Assembly (NCBI RefSeq): GCF_016864015.1
Contig: NZ_CP045067.1
Span: forward strand, 2,924,001-2,988,000
DNA length: 64,000 nt
DNA from: Lacinutrix sp. WUR7
GTDB taxonomy: Bacteria > Bacteroidota > Bacteroidia > Flavobacteriales > Flavobacteriaceae
Direction: 5' to 3'
Position 1 is the first letter of the stretch. Each line of letters opens with the position of its first letter. This document shows, piece after piece, positions 45,548-53,505 of the stretch. The notes beneath the pieces were generated by a model, which ran no database searches, was not told the origin of the DNA, and saw nothing but the letters and a program-made list of their open reading frames with translations. The translations under genes and the position numbers were made by a program.

Positions 45548-45612
45548 AAAAAAGAGAGAAACGATTTTTTAATTAGATTAAATCTTTTTTTACTATAAAT
45601 AAATATGTTTTT

Positions 45613-45714
45613 AAAATAGCTTCGGATTTTAGGTAAAACTCTCCGATTCCGTAAAAACGGAACCACTTCTTTTTAACTAAAGAGAGGAACAAGTGTTAAC
45701 TATAATTATTGTAA
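45613..45714 (-). repeat. About 100-bp interspersed repeat, copy B
   Basis: It differs from copy A at only a handful of positions, including changes that weaken the second hairpin. It ends 37 bases beyond the stop of the minus-strand VF530 gene (45752). Confidence 0.75.
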
Positions 45715-45751
45715 GAATGTAGTTTGCTTATTTGAATAGGAGTTAAAACTT

Positions 45752-45979
45752 TTATTTTCTCCTTTTACTCAACATTTTTAAATACAAATTCTCCACTTTG
45801 GTTCTAGCCCAAGGCGTACGTCTTAAAAACTTTAAACTAGATTTTACCGAAGGATCATCCGTAAAACATCTAATTTTTATGGTATACCCTAAATATTCCC
45901 AACCATAATGCGCAACCAATTCATTTATGATTTGCTCTAGTTTAACACCATGTAAGGGGTTGTTGGGTTGTGTACTCAT
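45752..45979 (-). CDS. VF530 family (DUF2132) small protein
   Basis: The 75-residue protein matches the VF530 family, with [20 protein letters not shown] and [37 protein letters not shown] as its characteristic blocks. Structures of family members resemble DNA-binding folds, and the C-terminus here is very basic (MLSKRRK), but no function is established. It is the last gene of a minus-strand set: helicase, 69-residue protein, 52-residue protein, VF530. Repeat copy B follows its stop. Confidence 0.88.
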   Translation of the reverse strand: MSTQPNNPLHGVKLEQIINELVAHYGWEYLGYTIKIRCFTDDPSVKSSLKFLRRTPWARTKVENLYLKMLSKRRK

Positions 45980-45990
45980 AATGAATTCGG

Positions 45991-46149
45991 TTATAAGGCT
46001 GGTTTGCTAACTTTTCCTGTAATCACTAATCCAATTCCAATACCAATTAACACTCCAGAAATAAAATCAGTAGCATCGTTTTCTAAAGTGAACTGAATTA
46101 TAATTCCGATAACTAATAGTACTAATCCTATAATTCTTGTTTTATTCAT
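45991..46149 (-). CDS. 52-residue two-helix membrane protein
   Basis: A short frame from an ATG at 46149 reads [20 protein letters not shown], then a short polar loop with acidic residues, then [24 protein letters not shown]. The two hydrophobic segments of about 17-18 residues with a GxGIG pattern in the second form a helical hairpin in the membrane. It is 11 bases before the VF530 gene and 39 bases after a 69-residue gene, all on the same strand, so it fits the operon. Function unknown. The clean topology and placement make it a real gene candidate despite its size. Confidence 0.75.
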   Translation of the reverse strand: MNKTRIIGLVLLVIGIIIQFTLENDATDFISGVLIGIGIGLVITGKVSKPAL

Positions 46150-46188
46150 AGTTTTTTTTCTTTGAAAGCGTTACGAAACAAAAAGTAA

Positions 46189-46398
46189 CTATTCCACTAA
46201 AGCTTTAATCTTAACTGCTTTTTCAAAATGATCTAACTTATGTGTCATTATCCACCAAGTAGCAGCTTCCATTAGTAATTCAGGATTGTCATTTTTATTT
46301 GCAAAGAATGCATAAAAAGACAATCCTACATTATCACCTTTTTGCTGTATTTTTTGATTACAGACTTTAATTATTTTTTCCTTTAAAGCTTGAGTCAC
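46189..46398 (-). CDS. Conserved-looking 69-residue protein of unknown function
   Basis: The protein is a mix of helices with the striking central block GLSFYAFFANKNDNPELLMEAATWWIMTHKLDHFEKAVKI, rich in aromatics and likely a compact soluble domain. There is no signal peptide or membrane segment. It begins 15 bases after the RhlE-type helicase gene on the same strand and is followed by two more small genes. I do not recognise a characterised family; the composition, fixed spacing and codon use resemble real coding sequence. Confidence 0.75.
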   Translation of the reverse strand: MTQALKEKIIKVCNQKIQQKGDNVGLSFYAFFANKNDNPELLMEAATWWIMTHKLDHFEKAVKIKALVE

Positions 46399-46413
46399 TT
46401 TATTTGCTTTTGT

Positions 46414-47703
46414 TTAACGGCTACGTCTTGAGTTTCCGCTTTTATTTCTGTTAGAATTATTGCTAGATTTGTTAGAGGAAGCTTTTCCTTTACTTCTAGA
46501 ATTCGAATTTCCACCTCCAGAGTTTCTCCCTCTTCCTTGTCCTTGTTTTGCTGGCTCTTTTGGTTCGTTAGGATCTGGTTCAAAACCTTCTAAAGTTTCC
46601 GATGGAATTTTCATTCCTACTAACTTTTGAATGTCATTTAAATAACCTAGTTCTTCCGTACAAACTAAAGATAAAGCTTCTCCTTTTGCTCCAGCACGAC
46701 CTGTTCTACCAATTCTATGTACGTAATCTTCAGAGATATTTGGTATCTCGTAATTAACAACATGTGGTAATAATGGGATATCTAATCCTCTGGCAGCAAT
46801 ATCTGTAGCAACAAGTACATTTATTTTTCCGCTTTTAAAACCAGCTAATGCTTTTGTTCTTGCTCCCTGACTTTTATTTCCATGAATGGCAGCGGCAGGA
46901 ATATTTGCTCCTAATAATTTTTTAGTTAAATTATTAGCACCATGTTTGGTACGTGTAAATACTAAAACTTGATCCCATTGACCATCAATAATTAGTTGTA
47001 ATAATAAAGCAGCTTTTTTTGCTTTAGCAACACGATATACTTTTTGGTTAATAGCATCTACGGTTGTGTTTTCTGGTGTAGCTTCTACTTGAACAGGTTG
47101 GTTTAAGATACCATTTGCAAGTTTTTTAATGTCTTTACTAAAGGTAGCCGAAAACATTAAATTCTGCCTTTTAGCAGGCATTAACTTCATAACACGTTCA
47201 ATATCTCTTAAGAATCCCATGTCCAGCATTCTATCTGCTTCGTCTAAAACAAATATTTCTACACGCTTTAAAGATAATAAGCCTTGGCTTTCTAAATCTA
47301 ATAAACGACCAGGAGTTGCGACTAAAACATCGACACCTTGACGAATGGTTGCTGCTTGTGGTTTTTGGTTTACTCCACCAAAAATTACAGCAGATCTAAT
47401 ATTTGTAAATTCACTGTATTCTTTAACGTTAGCATACACTTGTGCAGCTAACTCACGAGTTGGAGTTAATATTAAAGCACGAATTGGTCTGTATTTTTCT
47501 TTCGGATTTTCTGAAAGTAAATGTAATAGCGGTAATGTGAAACCTGCGGTTTTACCTGTTCCTGTTTGTGCCGAAGCTAAAACATCTGCTCCTAATAAAA
47601 TTGGAGGAATTGCTTTTTGTTGAATTGGACTTGGAGTAGTATATCCTTTTTTCTGGATTGCTTTCAATAAGGCTTCTGATAAGCCTAAAGATTTAAATGA
47701 CAT
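46414..47703 (-). CDS. DEAD-box RNA helicase, RhlE type
   Basis: The 429-residue protein has all helicase motifs in order: the Q motif [15 protein letters not shown], motif I AQTGTGKT near residue 45, Ia PTRELAAQV, motif II DEAD near residue 154, motif III SAT, and [10 protein letters not shown] near residue 330. The C-terminal tail (about residues 380-429) is low-complexity and rich in Gly, Asn, Ser, Arg and Lys, ending GNSRRSR, as in RhlE-group proteins that bind structured RNA. It probably acts in ribosome assembly or cold adaptation. It heads a minus-strand run of three small genes. Confidence 0.93.
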   Translation of the reverse strand: MSFKSLGLSEALLKAIQKKGYTTPSPIQQKAIPPILLGADVLASAQTGTGKTAGFTLPLLHLLSENPKEKYRPIRALILTPTRELAAQVYANVKEYSEFTNIRSAVIFGGVNQKPQAATIRQGVDVLVATPGRLLDLESQGLLSLKRVEIFVLDEADRMLDMGFLRDIERVMKLMPAKRQNLMFSATFSKDIKKLANGILNQPVQVEATPENTTVDAINQKVYRVAKAKKAALLLQLIIDGQWDQVLVFTRTKHGANNLTKKLLGANIPAAAIHGNKSQGARTKALAGFKSGKINVLVATDIAARGLDIPLLPHVVNYEIPNISEDYVHRIGRTGRAGAKGEALSLVCTEELGYLNDIQKLVGMKIPSETLEGFEPDPNEPKEPAKQGQGRGRNSGGGNSNSRSKGKASSNKSSNNSNRNKSGNSRRSR

Positions 47704-47875
47704 ATAATAAATTTGGTGAATGACAGATTTAATAAGTCATTCTAATGTAGTGCAAAGGTACATTTAATTTATTTGTGATTTTCTTTTTTTTTGAAACCAA
47801 TATTTATTGCTTTCATATTTGAATATATCTGAAAAACTAGTAGTTTTTGTAATATTTATAGGCTTAAATACCTTC

Positions 47876-49042
47876 TTACAAAGGAGGTGAAAAGGGAACT
47901 AGTTTACTTATATATGCAAGAACCTGAAGCCCTGTTGCCCGAAAAACGGTTTCTGTAGGTGTGCTAGCCACAATGTCTCTTGCTACAATCATAGATTGCG
48001 GAATCAATGAGAAGTTTCCATTATTGTTCGTGAGTTTTCCATTTGATAAAGATCCTGCTCCTTGAGGGGTTTTCCAACCATCCAACTCGAAGAGTGAAGA
48101 TACAAGCCATGGACGTGTTATATCAATACGTGAAAATGTAATGGTAAGACGCACTGGTGGATTAGTATCTGCCACAGGAATAGTTAATAATGGCCAGTTT
48201 ATTTTTGCGGTAGGATCTACCCAGTTTTCTGGACTGGTATACGATGGGTGATAGGAGATACCAGGATTGCTAACACTTGCTAGTGTAGATCGTGTAAAGA
48301 TTAAATTTGCCTCATGAAATGAATTTTCTACAGAACTCGTTGTTTGTAAATTTGGATTACTAGGGGTAGTAAGGACATCTACTTTTTTTAATTCTTTCCA
48401 CGCTTTGCGTTTAGCCTTATCCAATTGTGAAATGGGGTCCTCTGTATTTTCTGTTTTTTTAGAACGTGTATTAACTTGTGCTTTTTTATTTGCCAAACGA
48501 AAGGCAAGAGCTGCTGCTGCTGCATTACTGTGAGCAATTTCTAGGTTTTTCTTTTTTATAGATTCGGGAGTCATTCGTAAGGTTTTTATCTTTGAATTAT
48601 CGGGAAGAGAAACTACAACTTCTTTTCGTTCTTCCAATTCAGATCTAACATTTTGTAAAAGAGCTACTTTTTCATTGGTACTTTTTGAACTGGTTTGCGC
48701 ACTTCTAGTACCTGAGGATGACAAATCAGCATCTGCACCATTTAACATGAATGCATACATAGTCTCCACGTTACGTCCAGATTTACTATACGAATTACTA
48801 ATATTAGGAATGGGATCCACTAGAATAGAAAGGTTTTCGGTCGCTGCCATTACTCCGTTAGGATTTGTAGGTGACCATGCATTACCGTATTGGTTTTCAT
48901 CGATTATTTGACAAGGCCATAATCTCCCCATTACAATTTCTTCATTCTGATATGGAGAGGAGGATGGATCACCAGATGTGTCTGCATAAGCAGCAAGAAC
49001 TGTGTCGAATATCGTATTTTGGATTGCAGTTATTAAATTCAT
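47876..49042 (-). CDS. Unknown protein P1, paralogue of the next gene
   Basis: I do not recognise this 388-residue protein. It aligns with the 459-residue neighbour at 49138-50517 in four blocks: AWSPTNPNG...LVDPIPNISNSYSKSG (about residues 55-89), YHPSYTSPENW (264-274), TFSRIDITRPWLVSSLFELDGW with SNG and IVARD (302-356), and TGLQVLAYI...SPP (370-387). It lacks the two Gly/Ser-rich hairpin segments of the neighbour and instead has a Lys-rich helical insert (about 125-220). No signal peptide, lipobox or membrane helix is seen, so it is predicted to be cytosolic or released by an unusual route. It is separated from its paralogue by a terminator. Confidence 0.8.
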   Translation of the reverse strand: MNLITAIQNTIFDTVLAAYADTSGDPSSSPYQNEEIVMGRLWPCQIIDENQYGNAWSPTNPNGVMAATENLSILVDPIPNISNSYSKSGRNVETMYAFMLNGADADLSSSGTRSAQTSSKSTNEKVALLQNVRSELEERKEVVVSLPDNSKIKTLRMTPESIKKKNLEIAHSNAAAAALAFRLANKKAQVNTRSKKTENTEDPISQLDKAKRKAWKELKKVDVLTTPSNPNLQTTSSVENSFHEANLIFTRSTLASVSNPGISYHPSYTSPENWVDPTAKINWPLLTIPVADTNPPVRLTITFSRIDITRPWLVSSLFELDGWKTPQGAGSLSNGKLTNNNGNFSLIPQSMIVARDIVASTPTETVFRATGLQVLAYISKLVPFSPPL

Positions 49043-49078
49043 TTTATTTGTATTTTATGGATAGTCTTTATTTTATAT

Positions 49079-49111
49079 AAAAAAGCCTGGCCGTTTTTTA
49101 ACAGCCAGACT
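49079..49111 (-). terminator. Terminator between the two paralogues
   Basis: On the minus strand AGTCTGGC pairs with GCCAGGCT (one wobble) and is followed by TTTTTT. It lies 27 bases beyond the stop at 49138 and before P1, so the two genes are at least partly transcribed apart. Confidence 0.8.
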
Positions 49112-49137
49112 CTGCTGATCATTTTATTATTCCGAAT

Positions 49138-50517
49138 TTATTCCGGTGGACTCTCATGTAAAACGGTATTAATCCAACCAATTATTTGAAGACCATCACT
49201 TTTAATGGTGGTTCCGTCAAATTTTGTTGTGTTTGTCATATCACGACTTGAGCTTTCATAATTACCGCTAATACGGAATGGGCCCCAACCAAAAGAAGCT
49301 TTAGTCTCTAGTTTGCTTGTAATAAGATCATAATCTTCTTTTCCCCACTTTGCAGTGATTTGTAAATCACGAACAGCAATGAATGCAGTTGGTAATATTG
49401 GCATCATCTTTCCTTTTTGATCCTTTGTTCCGTTGGAAATACTACCTTTAGGTCCGGCTTGTTTAATATTCCAACCACCAACATCATATAGTAATTGATT
49501 CATCCAAGGACGATCAATTTCTACACGAGTGTATTTAAATGAAATTTTTAAATCCGAGGTTTCTTTGTCCATACTTTCGTGGCCTTCTTCTTTGCTAAAA
49601 CTAGCACTTCCAGACCATAATCCCCAAGATGCCGAAGCGCCTCCACCATATTTCTTGAAATCAGAATGCTCTTGAATTTTTGTTTCTTCAGAGCTAACTG
49701 CCATGTCCGTCCAAGTATTCGCTGCCGCTGGTGCAAACCATGCTGCAGGACGTGCGTAACTAGGATGAAATTTATCCCCAGCAGTTTTCACACTGGATCT
49801 CTGAATTGTATAAAAGTTATTTTTCGCATCTTCAAATAATTGTCCAACCTGATTGGAAGAACTTTGTGACAAGGTGGCTAGATTATCTTCCGTTTTTGTC
49901 TTCTGAGCTGCAATCCAATCATTCATTGCTGTATCTACTTTCTCTTGAAGATTTGGTCCAAGAATAGACCATTTACGCTGGTCTTCTGGTTTACTCATAT
50001 CTAAGAGTAGATATTGGTTTAGGAAGCTTGTAGAAGCCGACAGATACGCATCTTTTTTACGTTTATAGTTAGCGTAAACTGGCGAATCTCCTTCCGTTTT
50101 AATTGCTGCCCCTGTGTTATCGTCGTATCCATCTACCATTGCTGTGAGGTAAGCCTTAGCCTTTTTATACGCTTTTTTTGCTTCCTCTGATGGTTTAGGA
50201 GGAACAACCGTTGCATTAACCACCAATTCCTGAACTTCAGAGACTTTCTTTCCACTTGAAGAATACCCTACATTAATTAAAGGAATTGGATCTACAAGAG
50301 CACTAAAAGTTTCTAGAGCTTCTTGGCTTCCTGATGGGTTTGCAGGACTCCATGGGTTCGCAAATGTAGCCATGTCAATTGCTTGACCAGGCCAGTTCAA
50401 CATAAGAACGGTTTTTTCCGCCTCGCTTCCAGCTTCTCCTCCAGGAGGTGTACCTGTAAACACTCCAAAGAGTGAATCGTACAAAGTTTGTAGCATTTTT
50501 TCTTGATCTACTGCCAT
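49138..50517 (-). CDS. Unknown protein P2, with two amphipathic hairpin-like segments
   Basis: I do not recognise this 459-residue protein. It shares four blocks with P1: PWSPANPSG...LVDPIPLINVGYSSSG (55-89), FHPSYARPAAW (250-260), KYTRVEIDRPWMNQLLYDVGGW with SNG and AVRDLQ (328-385), and DGLQIIGWI...SPP (441-458). P2 alone has two Gly/Ser/aromatic segments, GGGASASWGLWSGSASFS (291-308) and KASFGWGPFRISGNYESS (406-423), which alternate polar and hydrophobic residues and resemble each other. Such pairs can form membrane-inserting hairpins, but this is speculation. A helical region (about 108-235) fills the middle. No signal peptide is present. Its DNA is less AT-rich than its neighbours, which could indicate transfer. 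Confidence 0.8.
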   Translation of the reverse strand: MAVDQEKMLQTLYDSLFGVFTGTPPGGEAGSEAEKTVLMLNWPGQAIDMATFANPWSPANPSGSQEALETFSALVDPIPLINVGYSSSGKKVSEVQELVVNATVVPPKPSEEAKKAYKKAKAYLTAMVDGYDDNTGAAIKTEGDSPVYANYKRKKDAYLSASTSFLNQYLLLDMSKPEDQRKWSILGPNLQEKVDTAMNDWIAAQKTKTEDNLATLSQSSSNQVGQLFEDAKNNFYTIQRSSVKTAGDKFHPSYARPAAWFAPAAANTWTDMAVSSEETKIQEHSDFKKYGGGASASWGLWSGSASFSKEEGHESMDKETSDLKISFKYTRVEIDRPWMNQLLYDVGGWNIKQAGPKGSISNGTKDQKGKMMPILPTAFIAVRDLQITAKWGKEDYDLITSKLETKASFGWGPFRISGNYESSSRDMTNTTKFDGTTIKSDGLQIIGWINTVLHESPPE

Positions 50518-50882
50518 AATTTAAAAGATTTATGTGTAAATCAATAAGCTTATAACTATTTGATTTACAGATTAATAGTTTTACTAAATTACAGTAATAC
50601 ACCAATCGAATTATAGGTGGAAATACGCAAATTGAAATGTCGGTAGAATTACGTAAATAAAATTTGTCAAGTTTTTTTTTACATAAAAAAGGATTTCAAT
50701 AGATCCTATTACTTCTTTTATCTTAAATTTCTATATCTGTGATTGCGATAGTAGATATGATTTTTTTAAGTGAAGACTATGGAAAGTACTCTTTATATTT
50801 GATTGCAAATATCTAACTATAATAAAAGATTTTTTTTGTGAATTTTTACATCGTTAGAATCCAAAGATGATAATAATATAAA
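50518..50882. other. Intergenic region, no gene seen
   Basis: AT-rich sequence upstream of P2. No open frame of coding character, no repeat of the 100-bp family and no clear TAnnTTTG on the minus strand was found, so the P2 promoter is not identified and may be of another type. Confidence 0.45.
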
Positions 50883-50922
50883 AACCTCACGAAGTCGCTT
50901 TGGGTAACTGTCTCGTGAGGTT
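50883..50922 (-). terminator. Terminator after the secreted repeat protein gene
   Basis: AACCTCACGA pairs with TCGTGAGGTT (10 bp, perfect) around a 20-base loop; on the minus strand a T-rich run follows. It lies 21 bases after the stop at 50944. Confidence 0.8.
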
Positions 50923-50943
50923 CTTATTGTAATTATATAACGG

Positions 50944-51687
50944 TTATTTAATATCTCTTACTCTTGTACTGGTTTTAAGCTTTTGTTGCTTAACGGTTTT
51001 ACCATCTTTTTTATAGTAGTAAAAATCATCGTTATTATAGTCGTTGTGATCGTTATCCCAATCATTATGGTTATCAAAATGATTTATAGAGCAAGAGCTC
51101 ATTCCACAAATACCACAACCTTGATTGCTATAATTAACATGACCATTCATACCAATTACATATCCACTTCTATCATAACGTATATGTAAACCGCCAACTT
51201 GATCTAACATTCCGTATCTGTTATAGTTAATATATACAGAACCTAATCGTTTTACTTGTCCTTCTCTGTAATAGTTAACAAATACATTTCCAATTCTTCT
51301 AACTTTTCCATCTCTATCGTGTGTTACAATAACGCCACCTCTTGGGATGTTAGATTGTGAATAGGTTACTCGAGTTCCAGGAGCTCCAAAAGTGCTATTT
51401 ACACTTCTTGTACGTGTACTTGTTATAGGAGTTCTAGTACGTGAATTTGTAGTTCTATAATAAGAATCTCCATTTGTGTAGTCTAGATTTGTATTAAAAT
51501 CAAAACTTCCATCAGGAAAGATTAAGAACTCCACTCCACGTTCTACAAACTGAATTGGTTGTGCAAAACTGTAGCGTGAAATATTTAAATCTTCACCTTG
51601 TTTTTGTGTTGCAGTAATTTTTTCTGCTGCTGTTACAGATGTTAATGTCATTAACACTCCTGTAAATAATAGTACTAATTTTTTCAT
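50944..51687 (-). CDS. Secreted protein with 16-residue tandem repeats
   Basis: The 247-residue protein has a signal peptide (1-20, TSVTAA). Residues about 119-182 contain four units of 16 residues with the pattern V-x-V-x-Y-x-R-x-G-x-V-x-R-x-G-x, e.g. VFVNYYREGQVKRLGS and VYINYNRYGMLDQVGG, which should stack as beta strands. A Cys cluster CGICGMSSC (191-199) and an Asp/Asn/His-rich stretch (about 203-222) follow, possible metal ligands. A Thr/Arg/Ser-rich linker (about 80-98) precedes the repeats. No T9SS domain is present, so it is probably periplasmic or associated with the outer membrane. I recognise no named family. Confidence 0.78.
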   Translation of the reverse strand: MKKLVLLFTGVLMTLTSVTAAEKITATQKQGEDLNISRYSFAQPIQFVERGVEFLIFPDGSFDFNTNLDYTNGDSYYRTTNSRTRTPITSTRTRSVNSTFGAPGTRVTYSQSNIPRGGVIVTHDRDGKVRRIGNVFVNYYREGQVKRLGSVYINYNRYGMLDQVGGLHIRYDRSGYVIGMNGHVNYSNQGCGICGMSSCSINHFDNHNDWDNDHNDYNNDDFYYYKKDGKTVKQQKLKTSTRVRDIK

Positions 51688-51856
51688 AGTATTCAGGTAT
51701 TAGATTATGCCTACTCATTTAGCTTTTCGGCCTACGCTATTTGTTTTGTAAGTTTCAATTGTCGTGCCAAAATTGTATACGTCTAATTGTTAGGTTTTTA
51801 GGTGTGTTATTTTATTGGTTTCTTTTTTATATTTTTATGCAAACCAACCAAATACC

Positions 51857-52948
51857 ATGTCAGTACAGTTAAAAGATTGTAAGAATTGCGAAAAACCTTT
51901 TGATGAAGCTTATGAATTTTGTCCGCATTGTGGACAAAAGGATAAAGACGATTTAACTTTAGGTGTTTTATTTTATAACACCATTAGTAATTACTTTTCT
52001 TTTGACGCTCGTTTTTTTAAGAGTTTTTTTCCACTACTTTTTAAGCCAGGATTTTTAGCTGAAAAGTTTATAGCAGGAAAGCGTTTGTTGTATTTGCATC
52101 CAGCACAAATGTATTTGTTTGTAGCAATAGTGTTTTTCTTTTTAAATTCTTTACGAATAAATAATTGGTCTAATCAATTTGATACACAAGTAGGAAAGGT
52201 TTTAAATCAAGTAAAAGATATAGATATAAACACAGGAGATCGAGCAACCGATTCTCTTAATTTAATAAAGTTAAATAATAGAATAAAACAAGATTCTTTA
52301 GATAGGATAGAAGTAAAACAGCTTTTAGAAGAGAATAAAATATATACAGGGTTTTCTGAAAAGGAAATAGACTCTATTGTTTCGAGTGAAAACTTTAGAG
52401 CAGTAGATTTTTCTTTTGATGAAATTAAAAAATTAGATTCTTTGATAGCTAAAAATGCTTCAGATGCAGTTATTTATAAAGAATTAGGACTTCGTGAAGA
52501 AGATGGAGGGTTAACGGAACGTTTTTATAAACAAGGAATAAAGTTTTATAAACAACGAAAAGCAGGCGGGATATTAAAAACCTTTTTTGATACGATACCC
52601 ATAGCAATGTTTTTTATCTTACCAATATTTGCATTAATATTAAAACTGTTTTTTAGAAAAAGCGGAAGATATTCCCATCACTTGGTATTTAGTTTCTATT
52701 ATTTTTCTTTCCTATTTACCGTTTTTAGTCTTATTCTAGTCGTTAATTATATAGTAGAAATTCCGGATTGGATAGATAGATTAATTGTGTTTTCTACCTT
52801 TATATATCTGTTTTTAGCCATAAAGCGATTTTATAAACAAGGTTGGTTTAAAAGCTTTTTTAAGGCAAATATAGTAACCTTACTATTTTTTCCTGTAGTA
52901 GTAATAGCTGGGTGTATTGTACTTGGGTTTGCGGTTATGAATTTTTAG
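51857..52948 (+). CDS. DUF3667 membrane protein with zinc-ribbon N-terminus
   Basis: I start this 363-residue protein at 51857 (MSVQLKDCKNCEKPFDE); the frame runs 14 codons further upstream, but the conserved zinc-ribbon start favours this ATG. Cys8, Cys11, Cys22 and Cys25 (CKNC...CPHC) should bind zinc. The following FFKSFFPLLFKPGFLAEKFIAGKR and LHPAQMYLFVAIVFFF are the DUF3667 core, and four or so hydrophobic helices end the protein, with a charged Asp/Lys-rich segment between (about residues 110-240). Members are frequent in Bacteroidota and of unknown function. Its last 14 bases overlap the end of the converging gene at 52935. Confidence 0.87.
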   Translation: MSVQLKDCKNCEKPFDEAYEFCPHCGQKDKDDLTLGVLFYNTISNYFSFDARFFKSFFPLLFKPGFLAEKFIAGKRLLYLHPAQMYLFVAIVFFFLNSLRINNWSNQFDTQVGKVLNQVKDIDINTGDRATDSLNLIKLNNRIKQDSLDRIEVKQLLEENKIYTGFSEKEIDSIVSSENFRAVDFSFDEIKKLDSLIAKNASDAVIYKELGLREEDGGLTERFYKQGIKFYKQRKAGGILKTFFDTIPIAMFFILPIFALILKLFFRKSGRYSHHLVFSFYYFSFLFTVFSLILVVNYIVEIPDWIDRLIVFSTFIYLFLAIKRFYKQGWFKSFFKANIVTLLFFPVVVIAGCIVLGFAVMNF

Positions 52949-53504
52949 ATTCTGCGTGCCATATTGGTACATTTAAGAATGTACTTAATACTTCAGTATC
53001 AATAATTAGTTTTTTTAAATTTCCATGGTCTATCACATTTACTCTAGAAGCATCATCTAAAACCAAATTGAGTTCAAAGCTTTTATAGCTACTATTTTTA
53101 CCATCGATAGTCTCTCCAATTAATTGAAGAGCTACAATTCGGTTTAACTTTATATTGTTTCTTTTAAATCCATTATAATAATTATTGGAGGTTTTATTAA
53201 AAACTCGAGGGCTTAGAAACTTATAAAAAAGATAAATTCCTGCAGCTAAGAAAATGGCACCAAAAAGAATAAGGAAAATATTTTCCATAAAAAAAGTACC
53301 ACTATCGATTATTTTATAAACACCAAAAGCAAAAATAGCAAAGCCGGTTGAACTAAATACAGAAGCAAATAAAATAGCTCCTATAGATGCTTTAAAAGAA
53401 TAGCCATTACTAGTTTTGGTTAAAATGTGTGTTTTAAAATTTGAACCACCACTAGAATGTGGTGTTGTTAATGTGGTTTTTTTTATAAAATCTATGTCTA
53501 GCAT
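52935..53504 (-). CDS. Membrane protein of unknown function downstream of uvrA
   Basis: The 189-residue protein has two hydrophobic helices (about residues 39-62 and 71-92) and a C-terminal domain of about 90 residues with the alternating pattern KLNRIVALQLIGETI...SFELNLVLDDASRVNVIDH, suggesting a small beta-rich soluble domain similar to PH-like folds. I recognise no named family. It starts 1 base after the end of uvrA on the same strand, so it is almost certainly in the uvrA transcript, though no repair role is implied. Its 3' end overlaps that of the DUF3667 gene by 14 bases on the opposite strand. Confidence 0.75.
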   Translation of the reverse strand: MLDIDFIKKTTLTTPHSSGGSNFKTHILTKTSNGYSFKASIGAILFASVFSSTGFAIFAFGVYKIIDSGTFFMENIFLILFGAIFLAAGIYLFYKFLSPRVFNKTSNNYYNGFKRNNIKLNRIVALQLIGETIDGKNSSYKSFELNLVLDDASRVNVIDHGNLKKLIIDTEVLSTFLNVPIWHAESKNS

Positions 53505-53505
53505 A

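Noticed and set aside
46395-46583. 62-residue frame overlapping the helicase C-terminus
   Set aside because: It is an alternate reading of the low-complexity Arg/Ser/Asn-rich tail, with no start context.
47832-47848. Hairpin AAAAACTA/TAGTTTTT as terminator of P1
   Set aside because: It is on the expected side of the P1 stop, but the stem is AT-only with a one-base loop, so it is too weak to list as a terminator.
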